Shown here piece by piece: positions 39,350-49,570 of a stretch of DNA of 64,000 nt. The stretch lies in assembly GCF_036320965.1 (NCBI RefSeq), contig NC_092287.1, positions 4,694,297-4,758,296 of the forward strand. Reading direction: 5' to 3'. The position numbers were made by a program, and so were the translations under genes. This stretch comes from Panulirus ornatus (Eukaryota > Arthropoda > Malacostraca > Decapoda > Palinuridae). How positions within the stretch are numbered: position 1 is the first letter of the stretch; the number at the start of each line of letters is the position of its first letter. Under the pieces are notes generated by a model. That model searched no databases and had not been told where the DNA came from. It saw only the letters and a list, made by a program, of their open reading frames with translations.

Positions 39350-41240
39350 GTAAAATCTGACAAACACTCAGTCTGAAACTTCAACCCGACAGACACACAT
39401 ATCAGAAACCACACTCCCCAGACAAACACGAGGCACTCTCCCACTTACGCCCTGGACATCACTCATCACTGTAACACTACAAACTCCGTTTTAGAATATC
39501 TTAAGACCCATCGTGCCTTCAATGTGACTACAATTAATTAAGACAACGACGAGCACTTACAGCTCAATTACCCCGCACCGTCTGCACACACACACACACG
39601 CTTACACAGCACAACCCTTATGACCTGTGTTTCCGACCAGTGGACGTGGCTAGCTTCTTGGGCGCTTTAGGAGCCCCCCTAGGACAGTTGGGACTGCAGG
39701 AACAGAAGGAAGAGAGTAAAGAGAATGTAAACATCACGGATCCGAGGACGTGGTCATACGCCTCTGGAACAAAGTGGAGACAGAGCTGCATAAAGTGAGG
39801 TGTCTCACTGGGCGAAGGTTTATCTGCCGTGAAAGGTTGTTACTCCGTGAGAGCAGCCGCCTCTCTGCACGTCATGAGTGAACTTCCTTTTTTGCCAGGT
39901 CTGGCCAGAGAACTACTTCCTCGGTGGCATAGTGTTCTTCGGGGTGGCACAGGGCCTGTACGTCTTCAGTTTTGGGTGGAAGGGCGTGAGCTGGGTGTTG
40001 GGTGTGGCACTGCACGGCCTCAACCTACTGGTGTTGTCGGTGATGCTGCCCACTATGCCCACCCTCTATCTGAAGGTCGCCATTGCCATCTACTCTTTCA
40101 CCATCACCAGCATGTTCTGGCGGGCGCTGGATAGGTGAGGGGCCCCCATTCTTCTTTTTTTATTCACCTCGTCTTTATTATAAGCATTATATAACAACTT
40201 TGTGTTTGTATGATTTTGTTAGTAATTATGACAGAGAATTGACAAACTGAAGTCGGAAGATTAGCGACCGGCACCAATGCACGGCCACTGTGCTGCCTGA
40301 CGTACGATGCCCTGATGTTTATGACGAACCTTTATGCTGTGTTCAAAATTATACTCGTAATTTTCTGCTAAGGTATCTAATTGGCTTGCAAAGCCGTATG
40401 CAAATTAGTTTAACAGTGATTGACTCAAAGTTTAGCGGACGTAAACAGTGCTTCCGTTAGAGGTTAACTGAAATTAATATAATTATTTAATGTTTTTTCA
40501 TTACCAGTAGTAGGTGTTAATATAACTGTTATAATTAACAGTACGTTGATGAAATGCTTAGTGACAGGTAACGTAATAAAAGATAAAAATCAATCGGGGA
40601 TTATTATGTCTTTGAGCAATAGGAAGCGAATTGTCGGTTTACATAACAATGTTTAGTGATATCATGTCCTTGTGAAGGTAATAGTTCAAGAAGAGAAGCC
40701 TATTAGAAGATGAATATTGTGTTAACGACTGTGTCAGGGGAAGTTAATCCCATCACATATCTTCTCTGTTATTTGCCTTATGCCACTGCTACAGTCAGTC
40801 AAGTGACGGCAATGGAAATATAGCAATTATAGCAAACTTAACAACATTAAGAGCATCACACGAATGAGCCATAGTAACACGAGTCTCCTTCGTTACTAGA
40901 CTCAGTCATCCGTTATCATGACGACTGAGGTCTTTATTTCAGGGGTTCAATAATGCTCTCTACATTACTTACCCACTGTCACATCTTTGCTGGTGCCCCC
41001 GACAGATCTCGCTTCCGCAAGGACCTGCCGGGCGCTCGGCGCCTGTGCACGGCCCTCGGCGCCGCCACCTTCTGCGTGTCTGACCTGTGCATCGTGGTGC
41101 TGCAGTTGGGACGGCTCCTGCCCCACCTGTACGCCCAGCTCATCATCCTGTCCACCTACTACCTGGCCCAGCTGCTGATAGTGCTAGGCTCAGCTGAGAG
41201 TTTCTGGGCCAGCGCCGCCCCGCTCGGGAAGGTGAAGTAG
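38375..41240 (+). CDS. TMEM86: Lysoplasmalogenase-like protein, TMEM86/YhhN family (3 exons)
   Basis: Coding exons are 38375-38614, 39899-40134 and 41006-41240 (240, 236 and 235 nt), giving 236 residues and a TAG stop. Donors are CTT|GTAAGT and AG|GTGAGG. Acceptors are TTTTTTGCCAG|GTC and CCCCCGACAG|A. Seen: a polytopic hydrophobic protein with LKCLPI at residues 41-46, GDAFL at 76-80 (end of exon 1), FCVSDL at 181-186 and STYYLAQ at 208-214. These fall in the order and spacing I know for vertebrate TMEM86A/B, which are about 230-240 residues. Known for the family: a multi-pass ER-membrane hydrolase that cleaves the vinyl-ether bond of lysoplasmalogen, releasing a fatty aldehyde and a glycerophospho-base. 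The GD and SD aspartates belong to the conserved core. The start at 38375 is chosen because the residues from there match the family's short N-terminus and the exon has an acceptor just upstream at 38362/38363. No frameshift or missing core motif. TMEM86A versus TMEM86B cannot be decided. Confidence 0.9.
39296..39348. repeat. (TA)n microsatellite in TMEM86-like intron 1
   Basis: Perfect TA run of about 26 units adjoining the 5' edge of the retrotransposon remnant. Confidence 0.97.
39350..39735 (+). pseudogene. Retrotransposon C-terminal remnant in TMEM86-like intron 1
   Basis: Diverged homologue of the 26.0-26.3 kb segment. Shared landmarks are ATATTCTAAGACCC / ATATCTTAAGACCC, CAACTGCCCTGCAC / CAATTACCCCGCAC, and GTGGACGTGGCYAGCTTCYT (Y = C or T). 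Translation gives EHLQLNYPA where the other copy has EHILLNCPA. It begins immediately after a TA microsatellite. In the same orientation as the host gene. Confidence 0.55.
39899..40134 (+). CDS. TMEM86: TMEM86-like gene, second coding exon
   Basis: Starts in phase 0 with VWPENYFLGG, the counterpart of the segment following GDAFL in vertebrate TMEM86. Codes residues 81-158 plus two bases of codon 159 (AG|A, Arg). It contains three hydrophobic stretches (about residues 88-104, 111-130 and 136-153) and ends at the AG|GTGAGG donor. Confidence 0.87.
40135..41005 (+). other. Intron 2 of the TMEM86-like gene
   Basis: A GT...AG intron of 871 bp, AT-rich, with no repeat array and no recognised element. 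The acceptor tract is CATCTTTGCTGGTGCCCCCG followed by ACAG. Confidence 0.8.
41006..41240 (+). CDS. TMEM86: TMEM86-like gene, last coding exon
   Basis: Codes residues 159-236. FCVSDLCIVVLQL and AQLIILSTYYLAQLLIVLG are the C-terminal family blocks. The exon is markedly GC-rich relative to the surrounding introns. The last three codons and the TAG stop (41229-41240) are the first 12 bases of the 33-bp minisatellite that follows. Confidence 0.87.
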
Positions 41241-41525
41241 GCGAACCTCATCTTGGGTCAGAAGGTGAAGTAGGCGAACCTCATCTTGGGTCAGAAGGTG
41301 AAGTAGGCGAACCTCATCTTGGATCAGAAGGTGAAGTAGGCGAACCTCATCTTGGGTCAGAAGGTGAAGTAGGCGAACCTCATCTTGGGTCAGAAGGTGA
41401 AGTAGGCGAACCTCATCTTGGATCAGAAGGTGAAGTAGGCGAACCTCATCTTGGGTCAGAAGGTGAAGTAGGCGAACCTCATCTTGGATCAGAAGGTGAA
41501 GTAGGCGAACCTCATCTTGGGTCAG
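41229..41525 (+). repeat. 33-bp minisatellite, 9 units, overlapping the TMEM86-like stop codon
   Basis: Nine consecutive 33-bp units with no indels. Each begins AAGGTGAAGTAGGCG and ends in GGGTCAG or GGATCAG. The variant GGATCAG is in units 3, 6 and 8, and the rest are GGGTCAG. The first unit starts at codon 234 of the gene, so its AAG GTG AAG TAG is the real C-terminus and stop. Because 33 is a multiple of three, every later unit repeats K-V-K-stop in the same frame. The complementary strand is open throughout, which explains a spurious reading frame there. Confidence 0.95.
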
Positions 41526-42880
41526 TACAGGGGTCGCTGATGACTGCCAGCCTCCCTGCCAGTATATATAATAATATATACTCATTTACTCATATAAGTA
41601 TATGACTGTTGTATGTATACCTGTAGTACATATTTGTAAATATAAAGATGCATACTTAGTACAAATGTTATAGTGTACCAAAATTTTTATTTTAAGCCAT
41701 GTAATGAAAAATGAAAGAATACTGCTTTTCTTTACCAGAAATACGAGATATGAATCCCCCAATATTAACATTTATACTCAATACATAAAAGAATGAAATA
41801 GACAACTTGTAGTGAGTTAAGAATAGCAAGCGAGCCGGAACAACAAACACCCTGGCCATTTACATCGACCGGCCACTCGTTTACCCTAACCAGGAAATAG
41901 TTGTTGATGGTTGCCTTCACCTGATTGGCCTCCTGTTTGTGTGGTTATGGAACGCACCTCTTCGCCTCCGGGAAGGTAACAAGGGTTCTACACGCAGTGA
42001 GAGCGTCCACTGTCTTAGAATTTATCTTTTCAATACCTAAAGGTGCTCAAGTTTATTCTACTGGTAGTTATAACTTAACAATGACGGCCTTAACTACCAT
42101 AGGTCTCAAGCCCAAACAACCAACTGTCGACAGTAACTAATATCTGACCTTTGTTTCACGTATGATGATGATTTTCTCTTAATGACTGAACTGCTTGGTG
42201 GTCATTAAGTCCAGCATAACAGACTGGGGGAACCTCAGTCTACCAGACCTTAACACGACCACTTCGCATTGTGTTGTGTCGCACTCTGATCGAGTTCCGT
42301 ACCAACACCTCTATCACAACATACCTTCATCAAGTCTGGTTCTTGAATTGCAGAGTCCTTTTCTCAATCCGTTCTAAAAGGAATGATTGGCGAAAGTTGG
42401 AAGATTATATATAGGTGGTGTGGTCACATCTCTTTGATATATTGGGGCCCATCTGCCTGCATATATCTTTCTTCTTCTTTAATATCAGACGCTAACATAA
42501 CTCGTGCCTCAAAATACATCACTGTGAAAATATCGTGTCGGGATAAATTCCTATTTTTCCCGTGGGATCCGACAGCTGCGGCAATACATCAGGGGAGTTG
42601 TGTGTGGCTCACGGCTCCCTCGCCAAACTCTTATACTTTCCCTTTAATCCATTCTAAGGAGATGCTGGAATTCATCCGTCTTGCGCCAAATTCCCCGGCA
42701 TTCCAGAGGCACCACTTAGATCACGAGCGTTCAGATTAACTGTTTTAAGATTATTTTTTAGTTGAGGGATTTAATGGTTATGTTTTGCACAGAAAACGGG
42801 AGACGGTTACAAATGTGTCCCGGGCGGGTAAGGTTAGGTGGGCGCCACCTACTGCTGCATGGGTGATCATAGCCTCCTGA
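41526..42880. other. Distal 3' flank of the TMEM86-like gene
   Basis: The first ~300 bp are AT-rich and are the likely remainder of the 3' UTR. I see no canonical AATAAA between 41241 and 41820; TATAAA occurs at 41641. Beyond that no gene, array or recognisable element is visible. Confidence 0.4.
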
Positions 42881-42887
42881 TTACGTT

Positions 42888-42947
42888 GGTACGACCCTTG
42901 GCCATTTGGCCTCTGACGACCCTTAAGAATCGTACCGTCGTGCTCAA
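42888..42947. repeat. Hairpin-family element, short version
   Basis: GGTACGACCCTTG (42888-42900) faces AAGAATCGTACCGTCGTGCT (from 42925) about 25 bp away. A second GACGACCCTT lies between them at about 42916. Confidence 0.65.
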
Positions 42948-44202
42948 CAGACTAATGTGAGATCACTTATATCCTGAGTTGCAGTAACGTAAAATACTTT
43001 GGAGAACTTATTGTAGCCTTGAACACCAGACTTCTGTAGTAAGTTCTGTTTCATAATTTCGAGTTTATTGACGTCAAGTAAGGAAACCTTCATCCTCAGG
43101 GAGAAAACAATGCAATATTAAGGTCAGAATTATAAGGCCATACCATAAAGTCATTGTCTCATTGATTTAGTCAGGTAGACGGCCTTAACACGTCTCCCGC
43201 TCAGGTCAAGTGAAGGTCAAGTGATGGCTTCAGGGAAGCCCACACAGGTAATGATGTAAACACGTAAACCCAGACTGGACACTTGACACCAAAGGCCATC
43301 AAAACCGTAAATCAAAATTACTTCTCTCGCAAGAAGCATAATATTCAAACGGAAGGAATTTATAACACATTCTCGCACGAGTAACCAAACATTACTGCAA
43401 AGTGTGAAGCATGGATGAATGTAGAAGACAAATGCTGACTTACTGAATTAATAAATTGTTCACCCAAAAAAATGAGCACAAGGCAAGAGGAGTACCTGTG
43501 TGTTTACTAATGATCGTTATGGTACTTTATCATAAGTACCTCATACCAAACAGAATCCCACAACCTTTCTTTATATGAAATAGTTTATATTTATGATGGA
43601 TTATGTGTTTCCTTAATCTATATGGTGACCATGAGGGACTCTGATGAAATTGAGCACAAGCACAAATTATGGTCAAGGCTGACAGCGTCATTCTGCAACG
43701 ACCATTTGAAATCACTTGAACACTTTCAGGTGTTTAACCGGATTCTAACACCATCCAACGCTCTCACTGTATACACTGACCTTAGCAATTTTGCCCATTA
43801 CCTTTATCACATATAACTGTCACATCACCGGCTGAAAACCCATTTTACTCGTGGTTATCAGCATATACATATAAATGATCAACATCAGAGTGGCCGACTC
43901 CCTCGCCTGGGCCCAGTGTCTGGGCAATTCGGTGCATCAGTACTCCGATATGACCATGGTAATTCCCCCACCGGTACCTGATAACCCGGTGAATACCATT
44001 AGCTACATCTCAGGTTAACGGCTTCGACCCACCCTGGACAGCCTATAGCACTTGTTTTTTATCTCATCTTCGTTCTATTTTTTTCGGTAATGTGCCGACG
44101 TCAGCCGAGTCATGCACTGAGACGTCTCTGAGCTCACCAGGCGAAACGTATGATTGACTGTCGACTCATTCACCATCCAGCAGGATCAGGCACTGTCTTA
44201 AT

Positions 44203-44349
44203 CCCTTGAGCACGACGATACGGCCCTTGAACACGACGATACCACCCTTGAACACGACGATACAACCCTTGAGCATGAAGGTACGACCCTTGAACACGAC
44301 GATACGACCCTTGAACACGACGATACGACCCTTGAGCACGACGGTACGA
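44203..44349 (+). repeat. 21-bp array of the hairpin family, 7 units
   Basis: Seven gap-free 21-bp units CCCTTGARCACGACGRTACGA (R = A or G), then a degenerate eighth from 44350. The same unit as at 14.6 kb but closer to the solo copies at 46.1, 46.6 and 50.9 kb. Confidence 0.88.
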
Positions 44350-44893
44350 CCCTTGAACACACTATGACTCGTGAGCACGGGTATGACGACTTGTCCAAGG
44401 TGTAAGTCGTTATAGATGCTGTGTTCGTAAACTATAAAATGCAATGTTATCCGTAACATCTGCCACAGTTAGCAACACCCGCCATCATCCACCACAGCAA
44501 CAACCACCATCATCCGCCAGTTGGTAACATCCATACACTACATTTTGCCATAGATGGATGATAATAGAGCATCCGGAAAAAATGTCTTACCCACTTCTAG
44601 CTAATTACGTCCCGACTTTACATTTTCTATGAAAAATGAGAGATTAAAAGTTTTATATTAAAAGTTCGACTCGCCCGTTTTTGTGTGTGTAATCCGTTGG
44701 TGAGGAGCGAGCAGCTAGCCGGGTGCCTGAGTTGGATACGCAATTCACATTTGTTTTTGTGATCGTACGCGGCTCTGTCTCCGGCCAGAGAATTTCTACA
44801 GTAGTATGAAAGCTGACCCATGTTACAAATGGGTTATATTATCTCCCTTTATCAAAGCGGATGACCAAGGAGGTGAGACGTGTATATACTGAT

Positions 44894-44898
44894 TATAT

Positions 44899-44977
<79 letters not shown>
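44894..44977. repeat. (TA)n microsatellite
   Basis: TA run with one phase slip (ATAATA near 44910), ending at the inverted-repeat element. Confidence 0.97.
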
Positions 44978-44981
<4 letters not shown>

Positions 44982-45151
44982 AAGGATCACAATTTTGCGC
45001 GTGATCAAGATATTCCTATGAGTCCACGGGGAAAATGAAACACGATAAGTTCCCAAGCGCACTTTCTCTTGTGTCTCCCCTGATGATGTGATTATTACAC
45101 GAAAGTGCACTTGGGAACTTATCGTGTTTCATTTTCCCCGTGGACCCATAG

Positions 45152-45153
<2 letters not shown>
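44978..45153. mobile_element. MITE-like inverted-repeat element between two TA microsatellites
   Basis: A unique segment (44978-45017: GGAAAGGATCACAATTTTGC...) is followed by an arm beginning TCCTATGAGTCCACGGGGAA (from 45013). About 50 bp long, this arm is nearly the exact inverse of the segment ending at 45153, which ends CCCGTGGACCCATAGGA. The loop is about 37 bp. Both ends run directly into TA microsatellites. No open reading frame, so it is non-autonomous. I recall this sequence as a common decapod repeat but cannot name its superfamily. Confidence 0.7.

Positions 45154-45229
<76 letters not shown>
45154..45229. repeat. (TA)n microsatellite
   Basis: Perfect AT run of about 38 units between the inverted-repeat element and the SINE-like repeat. 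Confidence 0.97.
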
Positions 45230-45232
<3 letters not shown>

Positions 45233-45343
45233 CTTTCAAACTATTCGCCATTTCCCGCATTAGCGAGGTAGCGTTAAGAACAGAGGACTGGGCCTTTGAG
45301 GGAATACCCTCACCTGGCCCAATTCTCTGTTCCTTCTTTTGGG

Positions 45344-45378
<35 letters not shown>

Positions 45379-45480
45379 GAGAGGGGAGGATTTCCAGCCC
45401 CCCGCTCCCTCCCCTTTTAGTCGCCTTCTACGACACGCAGGGAATACGTGGGAAGTATTCTTAATCCCCTATCCCCAGGG
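45230..45480 (+). mobile_element. SINE-like repeat with an internal A tract
   Basis: It starts at the end of a TA microsatellite with CGCCATTTCCCGCATTAGCG and AGGTAGCGTT. It then has a block containing ACAGAGGACTGGGCCTTTGA, a run of about 34 A (45344-45377), and a 3' block ending CACGCAGGGAATACGTGGGA ... CCCTATCCCCAGGG. TTAGCGAGGTAGCG resembles a tRNA D-arm or A box, but I see no convincing B box. I recall this two-part repeat as widespread in decapod sequences. No coding capacity. Confidence 0.65.
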
Positions 45481-46078
45481 ATTTCCCCAGATTTATCCAC
45501 AAATTCTCCCTGACTTTAGTCTCATGTTTTCTGATTTCCTCTCCGATCGTCCGCTCTTATTCTGCTGTTCCACCCTCCCTCCCACCTCCCTGTCTGGTCG
45601 CCCATCACACGGACCACCTCGTCAGCCCAGCCTAGCAACCTCAAGCGTTGCCACCCACCTCTGCCTGTGTTTCCCCAGCCTTATTTTCCCGCGTCGCCGC
45701 CTCCCACTCGCTGATTCCCAATTATGCAAAATTATTCCAAGTTCTTCCTGGACGTGAATATTCATCAGTCCTCGGTGTCCAAATGTGTGGAATGAGGGAA
45801 CATGGAGCTGCTGGAATGTTTAGGCCAATATTTATATTTCACAATACACTTACACGACACTCTGATTCAGAAGGCCTTTTTCTTTTCCTTCTTCCACACT
45901 GGCTGTGAGACTTATACACAAAGGGAACTAGTTTAAGAGACGTTCTATGGCATATGTCCCAGTGTAATGAGTCTAAAACATTACGTCACAACGTGGCGTA
46001 ATGTTCACGTTACGGGAAATCTGGAAGGAATTGAGATTACCTCCCTTAACCCACTGAATAGGAAGATACGACCCCTTG

Positions 46079-46129
46079 AGCACGACGGTACGACCATTAG
46101 AGGTTGTTGAACGGTCGTGCCGTCGTGCT
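46079..46129. repeat. Hairpin-family element, compact 17-bp stem-loop
   Basis: AGCACGACGGTACGACC (46079-46095) is followed after a 17-nt loop by GGTCGTGCCGTCGTGCT (46113-46129). The arms are complementary at 16 of 17 positions, and the one mismatch would be a U-G pair in RNA. The cleanest stem-loop among the seven loci. Confidence 0.75.
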
Positions 46130-46550
46130 GGAATGGTCGCTGCCTCTGTACAGAGCAGTGACTGATGGAGTTTAATCCTGTTTTCAAGGATCTGGTATGC
46201 GGCTGGGATCCTTCATGTTACGGCGTGTAACACTTCAATTACGCCAGGCTGACTGGATGTATTGTGTTGGAGGCTGGGTGTACTTGATGGTGTTGGTGGC
46301 TGGGTGTAGTTCTGATGGCTGGGGTGTACTATTACGGCCTGGGTATTGTGGGAAGGGAGGATTATACTGGTGACATGGAATGGAGGATGTTTGGCGCAAA
46401 GTGTATGGAGGTAGAGCGAGTGTAACTGGAGAGATGTCAGGGTGTATTGTGTTAGTGAGTTGTTTGTTTAATGTAGAACAACGTTGGACACTGGCCGTAT
46501 AGTGTACAATGTGTAGTGTAGCTACGTAATGTGGCGCTAAAGGTGCACTG

Positions 46551-46553
<3 letters not shown>

Positions 46554-46584
<31 letters not shown>
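46554..46584. repeat. (GA)n microsatellite
   Basis: Perfect GA run of about 15 units. Confidence 0.95.
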
Positions 46585-46587
<3 letters not shown>

Positions 46588-46630
46588 CGAACGATGCTTG
46601 TGTATGAAGGCGTGACGAGGGTCAGGTCAA

Positions 46631-46653
46631 GGGGTCGTACGGTAGTGCTCAAG
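46631..46653 (-). repeat. Hairpin-family solo unit
   Basis: GGGGTCGTACGGTAGTGCTC and AAG follow. This is the reverse complement of the 21-bp unit with one or two differences, and I see no partner arm nearby. Confidence 0.6.
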
Positions 46654-47271
46654 ATGAACTGTTAAACTGCAACACCCGAGGGAGTCATGTACGTCTCTTA
46701 TAGCAGGTGAAAACACATTAATTCGTCTCATTTGGTTATCAGGAGATACTTAAATGGAACCCATCCATTTTCGTTTAGGGTTCTTTCACTTGCAACCCTT
46801 ATAAATATACGTTCTTAGTGTTACTTCACAACTGAACACGACAATAAAAAAAAATTGTAATATAGCCCAAACACTGCGGTGCACTGTGGCTATGACGTGA
46901 AAAGTGGGGCTGAGATACACATTATCAGGCTCCCCACCGTCACCTCCAGCCACCTGAGATCCCTCATCGCAGTGATGCAGTTCGGCACCACCACCGCCAC
47001 CACATGCAACCCCTCATAGCTCGAAAAAGACGCTACAAGAACAACGAAGCGAAAGCAGGTAAAAAAAATATATATATATAATACAGCTTGAACACGTCGT
47101 CTAATGCGCGTCTGTTGTGAAAAGTGTTGGTGAGATATATATCTGAGGGATGGCCAGGCTTAGGGGCAGGTGTTGTGGTGGGGAGGGAGGGTGAGGCGGG
47201 CTAATGACGCCCTAGATGAGACTCATATATCACGCAAAGCTGCCGCCTCCACCCCAGCCGCCGAGGGGCCC

Positions 47272-47405
47272 CGCCACCTGCCAGGCCCCCTGGGTCTCAG
47301 CACCTGCCAGGCCCCTGGGTCTCAGCACCTGCCAGACCACTGGGTCCCAGCACCTGCCAGGCCCCTAGGACCCCAGCGCCTGCCAGACCCCAGCACTCTG
47401 CCAGC
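47272..47405. repeat. 25-bp GC-rich tandem repeat, about 5 units
   Basis: GCACCTGCCAGGCCCCTGGG and TCTCA recur from 47272, the later units diverged. Pro-rich reading frames over it are by-products. Confidence 0.8.
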
Positions 47406-47904
47406 ACCACGTACCACCACCTCGCCCCCAGCAACCAAAGGTCGACCTCATTCCGTATGTATTGATCGGTTATGCTTATTGGCGCCTGAACTTGCAATAA
47501 CATCCCTGATTGGTCGAGAGATATTCAAATGGTCCAATCGGTAGTGCAATATACGACTAGAGAGTCCTGTAGCCAGCAGGTCGGCCCAGGGACCAGCCAG
47601 GACTCGCCCCCTCTGACGTAATGGAGTGCATTTCAAAGGCCAGGTTCCCCCAGGTTATTGACTGTGTTATAACCTTGTCACCCTTTACAGGGATAACATC
47701 CCAGCCCACTTGCTTTGTAGTTGTACAAAAATAATGGGCTGCAACGCCGGGAATATTCGAGCGCTATGGAATATTCTAAACCACTTACATATTTCTAAAT
47801 CTATCTCTAAAAAAAAAACATTTACATATATCTAGATTTCTCTAAAAAAAATAGTGATAACATTTGAGAATCTTTCAGCGTTCTATTCCTGTATTTTTTT
47901 TTTC

Positions 47905-48058
47905 GCTGAATCTTATATTTTGTTTAAACGGAGAATAAATCAATCTTATATTTCGTTTTAAACGAGGAGAATAAATCACCATCTTACATTTCCTTTAAAA
48001 GCGAAGAATAAATCACCATCTTATATTTCCTTTAAACGCGGAGAATAAATCGCTTTTG
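47905..48058. repeat. ~42-bp tandem repeat, 4 units
   Basis: CTTATATTTCGTTTAAACG or variant plus GAGAATAAATCACCAT recurs four times. Well conserved. The repeated AATAAA is part of the unit, not evidence of polyadenylation. Confidence 0.85.
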
Positions 48059-48639
48059 AAATAACCAACGCGGTATCACATCCTTCACAACTACTATTCA
48101 AATACTACAATAACCCATTTCCCTCAGCCCGAATTCAAATCCCATTTCACTTTCATCTGCGTGGGATTTACTTCCCACATCCACAGTGGAGAGACATTAA
48201 TCCACGGATGGAAAAATCTGTTAGAGTTAAATGGACTTTGCCAAACATACTAACTTGCGATGGCGGAGGGGAAAAACTGGGTAATATTTCTTGTCTTAGG
48301 GAAATCTCCCGGCCACCTTCCTTCCCTACACCCCCTACACCTTACCCCCACCACCTTCCCTCCTACACCTAACTCCTTATCGCGCGCCCCGTGATTTATG
48401 GTGCGAGAGGGTTGTTGTGTGCCGTGATTTACATACAGCGTTATTGATGGAGGGAAAAATTCAAGACCGCACGGGAAGGTATGGCCGTTAGCGGCGGTCA
48501 GTTGCCAGGTCTCGCCAGGCCAGGTGAGCGGCTGCGCTGGGACCAGGCGGGTTATGCAACGTGAGGGATAAAAGGGAAAAAATATCTCTGGACTAGAACG
48601 ATCAGTAATCCCTCACTACAGGTAATATGAAAATGATTA

Positions 48640-48897
48640 CGATGATGATGACGACAGCAATCCTACTGGTAATGATGATAATAATTCGTACCACTACTAA
48701 CTACCACTGCTACCACTGCTACTACACCACAAAAATACTACTACAACTGCTGCTACTACTAAACAAAGGTAGCACTACTACCACTGCTACTACTACTACT
48801 ACTACTACACAAAAGTACTACAACTACTACAACTACTACTACTACTTCACAAAAGTACTACAAGTACTACGACACAAAAGTACTACTACTACCTCTG

Positions 48898-48928
<31 letters not shown>

Positions 48929-48938
48929 ACCACAAAAA
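48640..48938. repeat. Imperfect (ACT)n region
   Basis: Several ACT/CTA runs separated by CACAAAAGTACTAC or CACCACAAAAATA segments that recur, giving a loose higher-order repeat. Confidence 0.9.
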
Positions 48939-49156
48939 TATCTCAATATAGGTCATGACCGTCTACGCTGAATGAGCAGCTCATCTGCTTTCTGTTTTCC
49001 TTGTATTTCCTTTAGTAATCTATCAAATTCTTCCATTCATCCTTCTTCCTGACTTGCCTTTCTGTCTCTGTGACAAATAATCTTACCTCTAACAGCAAAA
49101 ACCTTAGCGACTAGCAGTACAGCATCACACATGAGACCGGGGTTATATCCTCGCTC

Positions 49157-49275
49157 TGCTCCTTCTTATGCTCTTAAAAAGTGATAACGCAGGAGGGGAG
49201 GATTTCCTACGGACCTGCCCCTCTTAGTCGTCTTCTAGGACACGCAGGAGATGCCTGGGTAGCATTCTCCCTCCC
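49157..49275 (+). mobile_element. Diverged copy of the SINE-like repeat, 3' half
   Basis: TGCTCCTTCTTATG, then GAGGGGAGGATTTCC, CCCCTCTTAGTCGTCTTCTA and GACACGCAGGAGATGCCTGG align in order with the 3' half of the 45.2-kb copy. The A tract is reduced to a few bases and the 5' half is missing or beyond recognition. Confidence 0.6.
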
Positions 49276-49495
49276 TCACCCACCTCCCAACATCCTTCCA
49301 CCAAACCCCTTCATCTTATATCAACTCTTAAGCTATTCACAGCTACATCTCCAGCCCCCAGCCCCGCTCCTGAACGTGAATTATTCGTTGCGTACATTTC
49401 TACTTCCTTTACTTGATCTTGAGAAAGCGGCTCTACTTCCCCCGAAAGCCACATCTTCTGCTATCGTAACACATCTCTGGCAATGGCCATCGCAT

Positions 49496-49499
<4 letters not shown>

Positions 49500-49567
<68 letters not shown>
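49500..49567. repeat. (GA)n microsatellite
   Basis: Perfect GA run of about 34 units. Confidence 0.97.

Positions 49568-49570
<3 letters not shown>

Larger units (their letters stand above)
38615..39898 (+). other. Intron 1 of the TMEM86-like gene
   Basis: A GT...AG intron of 1284 bp. It holds a TA microsatellite (39296-39348) and a decayed non-LTR retrotransposon 3' segment in gene orientation (39350-39735). No other coding exon is apparent in it. Confidence 0.8.

Noticed and set aside
41190..41585. Minus-strand frame with a repeated 11-residue unit
   Set aside because: It is the antisense of the 33-bp array that follows the TMEM86-like stop codon.
43880..44060. Possible SINE with a GGGTCGAAGCC block on the minus strand
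   Set aside because: Only a weak B-box resemblance and no A box at a suitable distance.
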